This document shows, piece after piece, positions 33,157 to 42,003 of a stretch of 64,000 nt of DNA; position 1 is the stretch's first letter; each line of letters begins with the position of its first letter. The DNA is from Pirellulaceae bacterium (GTDB taxonomy: Bacteria; Planctomycetota; Planctomycetia; Pirellulales; Pirellulaceae), in NCBI GenBank assembly GCA_019636375.1, contig JAHBXS010000004.1:62001-126000 (forward strand), written 5' to 3'. The translations under genes were made by a program, and so were the position numbers. Below the pieces are notes generated by a model that had not been told where the DNA came from, searched no databases, and saw only the letters and a program-made list of their open reading frames with translations.

Positions 33157-36100
33157 ATGTTTGCCCTTCCAACTCACTCGTTCCTGAAGCTGGTGCTCGT
33201 GTTCGCAGCTCTGGCAAATCTCGTTGGGAATGCTGAATTTGTACAGGGACAAGAGGAAGCCGATTTTTATTGGATTCCCATAAGTTCCCAAGACGAATCG
33301 AGCGAAATCTGTCACTTTCGCAAAAAAATGACCTTAGTAGCTCCGGAAAAAAGTGAAGTCCTGATCGCCGCGACCGGACCTTTTCAGCTCTTTCTGAACG
33401 GGCGTTTAGTTGCTTCCGGAGAGGCTTCCACTGAGTACACGAGTTTTGATGCGGGCCGATTTCTTTTTCCCGGCGTCAATGTTATCGCCGTTGAAGTTGA
33501 TGCTACGGGCAAATCCGATCGTGGCTTGGCCCTTCGCTTTCGTGTCAAAGAAAAGTACGAACCCCGTTGGCGAGCAATGGGAATCGACGAGACTTGGTTG
33601 ACTCATCAAACGAATTTCCCCGAATGGCAAAAACAGCGGTTCCGCGATCTCGGCTGGCTCCCCGCTGCTCCTTCCGCACAGATCGCTGCAACGAGAGTTG
33701 AATCTGATCCACTCCCAGGAATGACCTCCGGCCAAAACTCAGCACAACTTGGCTCCGTCGTTGCCGGGCAATCAGAGAACTCGCCAATTCCAGGTGGCAC
33801 GTCGGTGCAGCCTAGCCAAGCCTCCGCCAAAACAATCCCAATCGTCTCCTCAAAATCGATGCCGACGTTGGCTGCTCCTCAAAAACCGTACAACGAAGAT
33901 GTGCAACGTGAAGTGGCGACAAACGAGTCAGCGCTAGACATGCCTTCCAGCCAAATTTCCGACGCAGTTCCGGCAAGTTCCGAATCAAAACCTGAAGCCG
34001 CGCCTTCGTCAAAGAACGTCCTTGTTTCCACAAAGAGCCCGCAAGACCAACGGTCTTCACCCCAACCCGGCCCAGAAGATGAGGCTGGGGCTTCAGAACC
34101 CCGTTTTGAAATCGGTAAGGAATTCAGAATTGATCCGGTCCTGGCCAGTGACGAATGCGGCTCCATCATCGCAATTGCTTTTGACGAGTGGGGTTATTTG
34201 ATTGTTTCCCAAGAAGGGGGCCATCTCAAGATCGCCGACCTTTCAATCCCCTTCGGTGAACCTCGCGTGGCAACTCTCTGCGACGAGGTTGAAAACTGCC
34301 AGGGAATTCTGCCTCTCAACGGACGACTCTATGTCACCGGTACCGGACCGCAAGGCCTCGGATTGTACCTTCTCGAAAGAATCAATCCGGAATCGACGCG
34401 GATGAAAGTCGCCAAGTTGCTCGTGAAATTTAGCGGACAAGCCAGTGAGCACGGTCCGCATGGCCTCACGCTCGGCCCTGATGGCCTTTTGTATTGCATC
34501 ATTGGCAACGGAAGTGGACCGGAAAACCAAGATCAAGTCTACGGCCCCTATCGCCACCCTCTAGAAATCGACTTAACCACTCGACTTGAGGACCCAAGTG
34601 GCCATTCAAACGGCGTTCGTGCTCCGGCAGGAACGGTTCTGAGAATGACCCTCGACGGCACGCAAATTCAAACCGTTGCCGGCGGAATTCGCAATGCCTA
34701 CGACCTTGTATTTAATGCACACGGCGATCTGTTCATTCACGACAGCGATATGGAGTCCGATATCGGCCTTCCTTGGTACCGCCCGACTGCTCTCTATCAC
34801 GTGACCGATGGAATCGATGTTGGTTGGCGAAGTGGCTGGGCGAAATACCCTTACTATTTCATGGACACGGTGTCTCCTGTCGCCATCACCGATCGTGGCT
34901 CGCCAAGTGGTGCCGTGTGTTACACGCATCTCAATTTTCCAGCTCGCTACCACGGGGCACTATTTCTGGCTGACTGGTCGGAAGGTCGCGTGTTAGCTGT
35001 CCGTCAAACGATTCGCGGCGCATCCTACACAACCGAGGTCGAGGAATTTCTCAAAGGCAAACCTTTGAACGTCACCGATCTGGACGTTGGCGAAGACGGG
35101 GCACTTTACCTAGCCACCGGTGGACGTGGGACGAGTGGTGGTGTCTACCGCGTCGCTTGGACAGGTGCGGTTCCCGACGATGTAATGAAGTTTGAGAACG
35201 ACCTCACTCGATTGGTTCGTCAACCGCAAGCAACCGCTCCGTGGGCGCGGCAGAACATGGCAGAGGTCTTCTACCGTAATCCACAAGAGCTGGCACTGAA
35301 ACTCGTTGGCGTTGCTCTCGATGCCGAAAATACTCCCAACATTCGTTGCCAGGCGATCGAGAACCTTTACCTTTTCGGCCACTTGAGTGACCAAACGTTG
35401 ACCACTCTGAGCCGGGACCCGCTGCCTCAAATCCGGGCAAAAGCGGCTCAAATCTGCGGCACAACAAAAAAATGGGGCCCGATTTGCTTGCCCCTGTTGA
35501 ACGACGAATTCAAACACGTGCGACGTCGCGCTGCCGAAGCGTTGCTCCGCACGGAAAGTACGGTATCGCTAACCGAGATCATTAACCTCATGAGTGATGA
35601 TGATCACGTTCTCGCGTCCACGGGGACCCGCTTGCTGGAACGTCTACCGCTCAATCAATGGAAAGACACCGTTCTCAAACACGAGAATCCACGAGTCTTC
35701 TATTACGGAAGTCTATCCCTCATGCGACTCGAACCATCGGCGGACAATGGATTGATGATCGTCAACCGATGCTCATCCTTGTTGGAAGGGTTCATCAGCG
35801 ACCGTGATTTCGTGCAACTTTTGCGAGTTGCTCAAATCACTTTGGCACGAACAAAACTGGAACCGAAGACGATTGCGACCTTCTCCAAACAAATGGCCGC
35901 TGAATTTCCCACAGCGAATTCGCTACTCAACCGGGAACTGGTTCGCATTTTGACATACCTGAAAGACACCTCAAGTGCAGAGTCACTCGTCGACTACTTG
36001 GCGAACCATGCCGACGACAATGAAACCAAAATCCTTGTCGCAATGCACTATGCAACGTTTGCCGAAAACCTTAACGACAAAACCCGATTGGCTCTGATTG

Positions 36101-37317
36101 AATCGTTGCATCGCAGCATGGGCGATAACCAAGCTGGGAGTTTTCGCCTATACCTCTCACGCTCAATTAGAACCGCAACGGAGTCGTTGTCGAAATCTTC
36201 GGTTTCAAAAATCATTCAGTCTGGCGAAAAATGGCCGTATGCACTCATGCCGGTCTTCTATCGCCTAACCCAAGAAGAAATGGCTGAATACTCCCCGATG
36301 CTGGTCGACCTCGACCGCCGTTTGCAACTTCAAGGCTCGCGCGATGTCGTCGCACAAGCACGGTTAGGAATCATCGCTCTACTGGCAGAAGGCAAAACGG
36401 ACATCGGAAACGAGTACCTCCGTCGATTATGGGTCGAGGAACCCGATCGTCGCCGAGATATCGTGATCGGGATCGCACAAAATCCTACTCGAGAAAACTG
36501 GGCCTATCTGATTGCCAGTCTCCCAATTGTCAACGACCTGACGGCTGGAGACATTTTGAATTGTATCCAGTCCGTCAAATTACGCCCCGTTGATCCTCAA
36601 CACTATCGCGAGATTATTGAGTTGGGATACCGACTGCGAAATGACCACGCCAAGACTGTTTCAAAAATCTTGGCGATGTGGACCGAGCGGGATATCAACG
36701 ATTCAAATCAAACCTGGGAACAACAACTCGAAGATTGGAGCAAATGGTATCACGAAGAATGGCCCAACGAACAACAGGTTGACGTGCAAGATGCTCAAAC
36801 CATCAGCGTCAGTTTTCAACCCGCTGCCGAAATCCTCGACATGCTCGAACGTAGGCTCATTTCTGGAGATGCCGAACGTGGACTGCATGTCTTTAACAAG
36901 GCCGATTGTGCCAAATGCCATCGTTTTGGTGCCAACGGTTCATCGGCAGGCCCTGACCTCACGAGTATTGCGAAACGTTTTTCCAAACGAGAGACTTTGG
37001 AGTCCATTGTCGAGCCTTCGAAGGTGGTTTCCGACCAGTATCGCAGCACCATGATCGTTAACGAAAATGGAATCTCCTTCGTAGGCCTCAAAGTCGAAAA
37101 CAACGATGGCACGATAACTTTGATTGTCCCATCCGGAGAACGAGTTCGCTTTGGTCCTGATGAAATCGCCGAGCAAAAATTCGTGACGCAATCATCGATG
37201 CCAGACGGCTTGTTGGATTCTTTGACGAAGCAAGAAATCGCTGACCTGTTCGCGTTCATGTATAACGAACGGGAAGCGGTTGTGGCTCAGTCGACTAGCG
37301 AAACCACCGTTAAATGA
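33157..37317 (+). CDS. PVC-type dehydrogenase with HEAT repeats and C-terminal heme c
   Basis: 1386 residues from ATG 33157, which opens a good signal peptide (FLKLVLVFAALANLVG). Order: a galactose-binding-like beta domain (LFLNGRLVASGEA, FLFPGVNVIAVEVD), a Ser/Pro-rich linker (about 190-310), a beta-propeller of the putative membrane-bound dehydrogenase type (HGPHGLTLGPDGLLYCIIG, AGGIRNAYDLVFNAHGDLF, FLADWSEGRVLAV), HEAT-like helices (about 650-1200), and a cytochrome c domain with CAKCH (Cys1251, Cys1254, His1255) and a candidate Met ligand at 1348 (SSMPDG). The family is very common in planctomycetes; periplasmic oxidation of sugars or alcohols is suspected but not shown. Confidence 0.9.
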   Translation: MFALPTHSFLKLVLVFAALANLVGNAEFVQGQEEADFYWIPISSQDESSEICHFRKKMTLVAPEKSEVLIAATGPFQLFLNGRLVASGEASTEYTSFDAGRFLFPGVNVIAVEVDATGKSDRGLALRFRVKEKYEPRWRAMGIDETWLTHQTNFPEWQKQRFRDLGWLPAAPSAQIAATRVESDPLPGMTSGQNSAQLGSVVAGQSENSPIPGGTSVQPSQASAKTIPIVSSKSMPTLAAPQKPYNEDVQREVATNESALDMPSSQISDAVPASSESKPEAAPSSKNVLVSTKSPQDQRSSPQPGPEDEAGASEPRFEIGKEFRIDPVLASDECGSIIAIAFDEWGYLIVSQEGGHLKIADLSIPFGEPRVATLCDEVENCQGILPLNGRLYVTGTGPQGLGLYLLERINPESTRMKVAKLLVKFSGQASEHGPHGLTLGPDGLLYCIIGNGSGPENQDQVYGPYRHPLEIDLTTRLEDPSGHSNGVRAPAGTVLRMTLDGTQIQTVAGGIRNAYDLVFNAHGDLFIHDSDMESDIGLPWYRPTALYHVTDGIDVGWRSGWAKYPYYFMDTVSPVAITDRGSPSGAVCYTHLNFPARYHGALFLADWSEGRVLAVRQTIRGASYTTEVEEFLKGKPLNVTDLDVGEDGALYLATGGRGTSGGVYRVAWTGAVPDDVMKFENDLTRLVRQPQATAPWARQNMAEVFYRNPQELALKLVGVALDAENTPNIRCQAIENLYLFGHLSDQTLTTLSRDPLPQIRAKAAQICGTTKKWGPICLPLLNDEFKHVRRRAAEALLRTESTVSLTEIINLMSDDDHVLASTGTRLLERLPLNQWKDTVLKHENPRVFYYGSLSLMRLEPSADNGLMIVNRCSSLLEGFISDRDFVQLLRVAQITLARTKLEPKTIATFSKQMAAEFPTANSLLNRELVRILTYLKDTSSAESLVDYLANHADDNETKILVAMHYATFAENLNDKTRLALIESLHRSMGDNQAGSFRLYLSRSIRTATESLSKSSVSKIIQSGEKWPYALMPVFYRLTQEEMAEYSPMLVDLDRRLQLQGSRDVVAQARLGIIALLAEGKTDIGNEYLRRLWVEEPDRRRDIVIGIAQNPTRENWAYLIASLPIVNDLTAGDILNCIQSVKLRPVDPQHYREIIELGYRLRNDHAKTVSKILAMWTERDINDSNQTWEQQLEDWSKWYHEEWPNEQQVDVQDAQTISVSFQPAAEILDMLERRLISGDAERGLHVFNKADCAKCHRFGANGSSAGPDLTSIAKRFSKRETLESIVEPSKVVSDQYRSTMIVNENGISFVGLKVENNDGTITLIVPSGERVRFGPDEIAEQKFVTQSSMPDGLLDSLTKQEIADLFAFMYNEREAVVAQSTSETTVK

Positions 37318-37370
37318 TTTCGCTGAGACAGCCCCAAAAGATCTGCCAAATAAAAAGGAGGAAAAAGAAG

Positions 37371-37387
37371 GCGGGCAAAACGCCCGC
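37371..37387 (-). terminator. Terminator hairpin between convergent genes
   Basis: GCGGGC/GCCCGC with a 5-base loop. Read on the minus strand it is followed by CTTCTTTTTCC, a reasonable terminator for yggS; on the plus strand a T6 run follows nine bases later, so it may also serve the dehydrogenase gene. Confidence 0.55.
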
Positions 37388-37403
37388 GTCCCAAGATTTT
37401 TTC

Positions 37404-38120
37404 CTAATCACCCAAACCCTCTAACAATCGCGAACCGACTCGGATCATTGTCGAGCCGGCGGCAATCGCCACTTCGAAATCGTCGCTCATACCAATCGAA
37501 AGCTCGTTCAGTGGGTCCTTTTCCGTTGCCAATCGCCGCAATTCGTGCCAAACATCGGCGAGTGATTGAAATTGGATGCGTGTCTCTTCAGGGCCGGCCT
37601 CCAAACCCGACATTCCCATAAAACCGCAAACACTTATATGAGCCATTCCCCTGCCGCGTTCGAGCGCGTCTGGCAATTCGTCGATTGAAAACCCATGCTT
37701 CGCGTCTTCCTTCGAGATATTCGCTTCGAGAAGAATCGAACATGGCCGACCCAGTGCCGCAGCTTGCTCGTTTAGTGTCTCCATCAAACGCACACTATCC
37801 ACCGAATGAATCAGCGTCGCGACAGGCACCACCCACTTCGCTTTGTTTCTCTGCAAGTGACCGATGAAATGCCATTCGATGGACAAGTCTTCCAACAACG
37901 GAGCCTTGTCACGCAATTGGTCGGCTCGATTCTCACCCAAACATTGACACCCAGCTTCAACCAACCATCGGGTTTTAACCACGTCAATATATTTGGTTAC
38001 AGCGACAAGCTTCACCGATTCAACTGGTCGGTTCACTTGTTGGCAGGCCACGGCAACTTCGCCCTTCAAGCGTGCTAGGTTCTCTCGAAACAGTCGCTGG
38101 GCAGCGTCTCGCGAAATCAT
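37404..38120 (-). CDS. yggS: YggS/PLPBP-family pyridoxal-phosphate homeostasis protein
   Basis: 238 residues. Alanine-racemase-like barrel that binds PLP and buffers cellular vitamin B6; no enzyme activity is known. Seen: KLVAVTKYI with the PLP Lys43, CLGENRADQL, IEWHFIGHLQRNKAKWVV, LLEANISKEDAKHGF, VCGFMGMSGL, LSIGMSDDFEVAIAAGSTMIR and VGSRLLEG. All core motifs are intact. Its ATG overlaps the stop of the upstream unknown gene (ATGA), so it is translationally coupled to that gene. Confidence 0.94.
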   Translation of the reverse strand: MISRDAAQRLFRENLARLKGEVAVACQQVNRPVESVKLVAVTKYIDVVKTRWLVEAGCQCLGENRADQLRDKAPLLEDLSIEWHFIGHLQRNKAKWVVPVATLIHSVDSVRLMETLNEQAAALGRPCSILLEANISKEDAKHGFSIDELPDALERGRGMAHISVCGFMGMSGLEAGPEETRIQFQSLADVWHELRRLATEKDPLNELSIGMSDDFEVAIAAGSTMIRVGSRLLEGLGD

Positions 38121-39895
38121 TCGATTTCAACCTGTTTTACAAGGTCTCCCGATTCGGAAAAACTTCCGAAACAAAAATCACAATAGACATTCTGCCCGAG
38201 GAACGTTCGATTACCAACCGGAGCTAGGCTGCGATAGGCCAACCATTGTTCGTTTCCGAGTTGCAATCGGAAGGCAACTGCGACGTCATCATTGACAATC
38301 TGCAAATGCTCGGCAACCGTCAGGCGCCGCCAAGTTCTCGGACGCTTGGTTCGCTGCGGGTTAAAGTCAATCGCTACGGCAGAATAAAGTCCTCGTCCAC
38401 GCCCCCGTTGATTGAGCAGCAACCGATCCGATTCGGCCAAGAAATTATTTCCCGAGCGATCGTTTTTCCATTCGCCCAAGGAAAGTGGGATGGCCAGGGC
38501 CACAATCTTTTCGTCTCGAACAAGGTAAATTTCTCGGGTTTCAGTTTCTGACAACGCCGTCGTCCCTTCAGCGTAAGGGAAAGGGCATTCGTATTCGATG
38601 AGCCCGGCTGAATCAGCCAACAAAAACGTGTCCGAAACAATCGCCAATTCACCACGACGACTTAATAACCATTGCCGCTGCCAGGTCAGTCGGTCTTGCC
38701 AATGCCGTTCAAGCTCCAGAACGGCCACATCTTCGTTTGACTCCCAAAAATTTAAACTGAAATCTCCTGTACCAAACTCCACCGCTTCGCCGTCAATCGA
38801 AATTCGCGGGCTGTTATCACCACGAAACAACGACCACGCCGCTCCGATTTCCACTTCGATTCCACCCTCAACGTTTGCCAACGCAATCTTTGGACTCTTC
38901 CTACGCCAACTCGATCTCAATACACCAATTTGTGCGTCCCCACTAAAGTCGCAGGACTCTGGTAACTGTCGTTCAGATTTGGGCTTGTTACCGTTTTTCA
39001 AAATGAAACCGGCCACGGCAGAGTCGCCTGGGTCTTTCGTTACCTTCTGAATCGCCTTAACCAACAACTCCGGGTCACCAACCCAACCATCGACCAATGC
39101 AACTTGTCCATCGGACTTAAGCATCCGCATGAATTGACGGCCAATCCACTCGAAGCGTTCTTGGATTTTCTCCGGCACTGGGTGCTTCGAAAGTTTGATC
39201 AAATGCCGCGCTCGCAAAATGGCAACGGTCAATGGACCGATTTGGGGCAGATACTGCGGTGCCAACCAACCATTCGAATCGAAAAACCTTTCGAGAAATA
39301 CGCCAAACGTGATGATTGCCTCCGACCCCAACGCATGCCCCCGTTCCAGTCGCCTGAGCACCGCCGAAATGATCAACGGAATTTCTACAGCCGAGCAGAA
39401 AAATCGCAATGGGTCTTCGTCAGCTAGATCAATCGGTTGCTGCATCGACTCTGCAACCCGTAAAACCAATTCCCACGCCAAGCGAGGTTCCGCTTGAATC
39501 AACTCTGCCAAAAAGTAAACACTAGCCACCTCGCCGAGTGCCAACGTCTCCGCGCCAACGTCTGCGATCTCGCTGCAGGATAGGTGCAAATCAAGTACTC
39601 CAGCCAACGATCCGTTGCGAACTTTCCGCTCGGCCTTTCGCAGTGCTTTATCGATTGCTTCAATTCCTACGGAGTCTGGAACGGCCAACAACAACCAATC
39701 TCTCAAGGAGTGCTCTTCTCCCTGAAACCTCTTCCGCCATCGGCTGCGAGCGTTTTCCGCAAAATCTGCGAGGCTAAACTCTATCCCCAGCAGAGTGACC
39801 AACTCGCTCATCGAACCATCGCTTGACCCGGCAAGTCCCTTGTTGGAATGGTTTACATCTGGAGGATTTTTGATTGACATTTTGGTGCAATTCAT
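38117..39895 (-). CDS. Unknown protein, possibly heparinase-like architecture
   Basis: 592 residues, no signal peptide visible. The N-terminal 280 residues are helical (ARSRWRKRFQGEEHSLRDWL, AELIQAEPRLAWELVLRV), the C-terminal 300 are beta-rich (IGVLRSSWRRKSPKIALAN, DFSLNFWESNEDVAVLELE). That helical-then-beta layout, with RSSW near the junction and VSDTFLLADS, recalls heparinase II/III-like proteins, but I see no catalytic residues and do not assign an activity. It overlaps yggS by four bases and is probably co-transcribed with it. ATG 39895 is used; another ATG five codons later is possible. Confidence 0.7.
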   Translation of the reverse strand: MNCTKMSIKNPPDVNHSNKGLAGSSDGSMSELVTLLGIEFSLADFAENARSRWRKRFQGEEHSLRDWLLLAVPDSVGIEAIDKALRKAERKVRNGSLAGVLDLHLSCSEIADVGAETLALGEVASVYFLAELIQAEPRLAWELVLRVAESMQQPIDLADEDPLRFFCSAVEIPLIISAVLRRLERGHALGSEAIITFGVFLERFFDSNGWLAPQYLPQIGPLTVAILRARHLIKLSKHPVPEKIQERFEWIGRQFMRMLKSDGQVALVDGWVGDPELLVKAIQKVTKDPGDSAVAGFILKNGNKPKSERQLPESCDFSGDAQIGVLRSSWRRKSPKIALANVEGGIEVEIGAAWSLFRGDNSPRISIDGEAVEFGTGDFSLNFWESNEDVAVLELERHWQDRLTWQRQWLLSRRGELAIVSDTFLLADSAGLIEYECPFPYAEGTTALSETETREIYLVRDEKIVALAIPLSLGEWKNDRSGNNFLAESDRLLLNQRGRGRGLYSAVAIDFNPQRTKRPRTWRRLTVAEHLQIVNDDVAVAFRLQLGNEQWLAYRSLAPVGNRTFLGQNVYCDFCFGSFSESGDLVKQVEIE

Positions 39896-40493
39896 TGAGA
39901 AAGTGCGTTCTTAATCGGCGAGCAAAATGACGCCTAACTTATCGCCATTACCGCCAAAATTTATCTCAAAGAACTCTAAACTTTTCCCGGCCAGTCGTCA
40001 ACTTTCCACGACAAAATTGCTCCATTTCGCATTGAAATTGCGGGCATTTGGTACAGTTGACGCTGATCGGCAGCCGCTCAAATCTCCAGCAAACCAAATC
40101 CCTCTGCATCACTCAGTGGATTTTTCGACTTCTCGCCACACTATCTGAGACCATTCGAGTTTTCGTGTCGCAGTGCCGCTTCCGCGACGGTCGCAGCGTT
40201 CCCTTCGCTCCAGCGGAACTGCCATCACCGTCCTTGTTACCTTCGACCTAGCCCTAGCCTTTCACATTTGACGTTACAGAAAGTTGCCGCAGGCCAGCTT
40301 GTTAAATCCGTAAATTCGTTTCAAATATATACGGCATCGCACGCTGAGCCTGATAATGAATGCCGCCAGGTCTCGGACAAGGCAAAACCATTGGTTTGAA
40401 AATCACGCCGAAACCCTTCGTTTCTATTGTCAAATGCCTTGCCGCCTTTCCGAATCAATTCCGCTTTTAATTCTGACAACAAAAAGGCCAAAT
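39896..40493. other. Gene-free stretch between divergent genes
   Basis: About 600 bases. Frames on the plus strand (39927-40251) show no family features, and the longer frame into the next gene (from 40356) has no homology before ATG 40494. No repeat or hairpin of note. Confidence 0.5.
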
Positions 40494-41108
40494 ATGGACA
40501 TCTTTGATAGTATTGTTTTCGTTAGCATTTTTGACGTGATTCGAAATTTCCTGATTTTCGCATTTCTATTGGTCGTCTGTTTTTGGCCACGCCAGATCGG
40601 AAAACCTTGGTTTGTAATTGCACTGACTTTTTGGCTAGTCTCTTCGCTCTATTTTGCCGCTCTGTATTTCGTAGCCAAGCTAACGGACAATTTTCAACTT
40701 TACCAAAATATGGAGACAGTCACCACGTTCATGCGAATTGTAGATTTTTTCTCGTATCCTTTTTTGTTGATTGGCTTTGTGCGGGTCGGCATGGCGACAC
40801 GATCTCTCATTAAGAAATCGCAACTTGCGACGATGAGCGATCAAAACGACAAGCCTTCTTTGAAGCCCCACCGAGGAGACCTTGTTTTGTCCTTGGGGCT
40901 TGTGGGACTGCTCGGAATTCTGCCGATTGCTTTGGCAGCGTGGGTTTTGGGAAGTAGTGATTTCAGACGAATCCGGGCGGGAGAGATGGAGCCAGCGGGA
41001 TTCGCCGCAACGCTCATCGGCTATCTATCCGGAATCGCCGGCACCATTCTGTTTTTAATCGGGATGGTTGCTGCGTTGATCATGATCAGGAATTACGCCC
41101 TTTATTGA
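40494..41108 (+). CDS. Membrane protein with DUF4190-like C-terminal half
   Basis: 204 residues with about five membrane segments: two near residues 10-55, one near 85-100, and two in the last 80 residues. The second half (LVLSLGLVGLLGILPIALAA, LGSSDFRRIRAGEMEP, AATLIGYLSGIAGTILFL) has the shape of DUF4190: two helices around a short loop carrying a G..DF.RIRAG motif. Function unknown. ATG 40494 is preferred because AAGG lies just upstream and the first membrane segment follows. Convergent with lptB. Confidence 0.65.
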   Translation: MDIFDSIVFVSIFDVIRNFLIFAFLLVVCFWPRQIGKPWFVIALTFWLVSSLYFAALYFVAKLTDNFQLYQNMETVTTFMRIVDFFSYPFLLIGFVRVGMATRSLIKKSQLATMSDQNDKPSLKPHRGDLVLSLGLVGLLGILPIALAAWVLGSSDFRRIRAGEMEPAGFAATLIGYLSGIAGTILFLIGMVAALIMIRNYALY

Positions 41109-41152
41109 AGTCGATTCGAAACGTTTAAGCCTATCCCCAAAGGGGTCGCGAC

Positions 41153-41953
41153 TCACTCGTCCATGTTCACGAGTTGGCGTGGTTTGGTTTTCAACAAAAA
41201 TGGAGCTTTGACCGATTCTCGGCGTTCGCCGGGAATATCAATTTCTCCGAGGTATTTACGTTTGACTTCTTCGTGCTGAACAATGTCATCCGTCGTCCCG
41301 TGGCATAAAATCGTTCCCTCGCTGACCACATACGTCCGGTCTGTAATTTGCAAAATCTCACGGGCCGCGTGATCGGTAATCAAGATCGAGATTCCCGAAT
41401 CTGCCAATTCTCGAATGATGACTTGTACGTTTTGCACGGTGACCGGATCGATACCCGCAAAAGGTTCGTCGAGCATGATGATTTTAGGATTGGAGATCAA
41501 ACAGCGCGCGATTTCGAGTCGACGTCGTTCGCCACCGGAGAGTCGGCCTGCCTGGGTTTTGCGGACATGCTTGATTTTGAATTGATCCAGCAATTCTTCG
41601 ATCCTGGAATTTTGCTCTTTGCGGTTCATCCCCAGCAACTGCATAATCCCGCGCAAATTGTTCTCTGCCGAAAGTTTTGCAAACACGCTCGATTGTTGAG
41701 GCAGGTATCCCATCCCACCTCGACTGGCTCGCACATACATCGGCCAATTAGTGACCTCCTCACCGCGCAAAAAAACCTTTCCGCTATCCGGCTTGGTCAT
41801 CCCGCAAATCATGCGGAACGTGGTCGTTTTTCCCGCACCGTTGGGACCGAGCAATCCGATCACTTCCCCCTCGCCGACCTCCAACGACACTCCGTTTACG
41901 ACCGTCCGCCTGGAAAAGCGTTTGACCAATGATTGGGCGTTTAAAATGTTCAT
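41153..41953 (-). CDS. lptB: LPS export ABC transporter ATP-binding protein
   Basis: 266 residues. LptB powers the LptBFGC machine that extracts LPS from the inner membrane. Walker A is GPNGAGKTT, the Q-loop lies in GMGYLPQQSSVF, the signature is RLSGGERRRLEIAR, Walker B is IIMLDEPFAGIDP, and the H-loop is ILITDHAARE. The PLTMLENI-type region is SVFAKLSAENNLRG, as in LptB. A C-terminal extension of about 30 residues (SVKAPFLLKTKPRQL) is longer than in enteric LptB. It follows lepB by 50 bases on the same strand. Confidence 0.93.
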   Translation of the reverse strand: MNILNAQSLVKRFSRRTVVNGVSLEVGEGEVIGLLGPNGAGKTTTFRMICGMTKPDSGKVFLRGEEVTNWPMYVRASRGGMGYLPQQSSVFAKLSAENNLRGIMQLLGMNRKEQNSRIEELLDQFKIKHVRKTQAGRLSGGERRRLEIARCLISNPKIIMLDEPFAGIDPVTVQNVQVIIRELADSGISILITDHAAREILQITDRTYVVSEGTILCHGTTDDIVQHEEVKRKYLGEIDIPGERRESVKAPFLLKTKPRQLVNMDE

Positions 41954-42003
41954 GACACTTCCTTGCTAAACTTTTGCCTTGCCTACCCGTCGACTCCTAC
42001 CCG

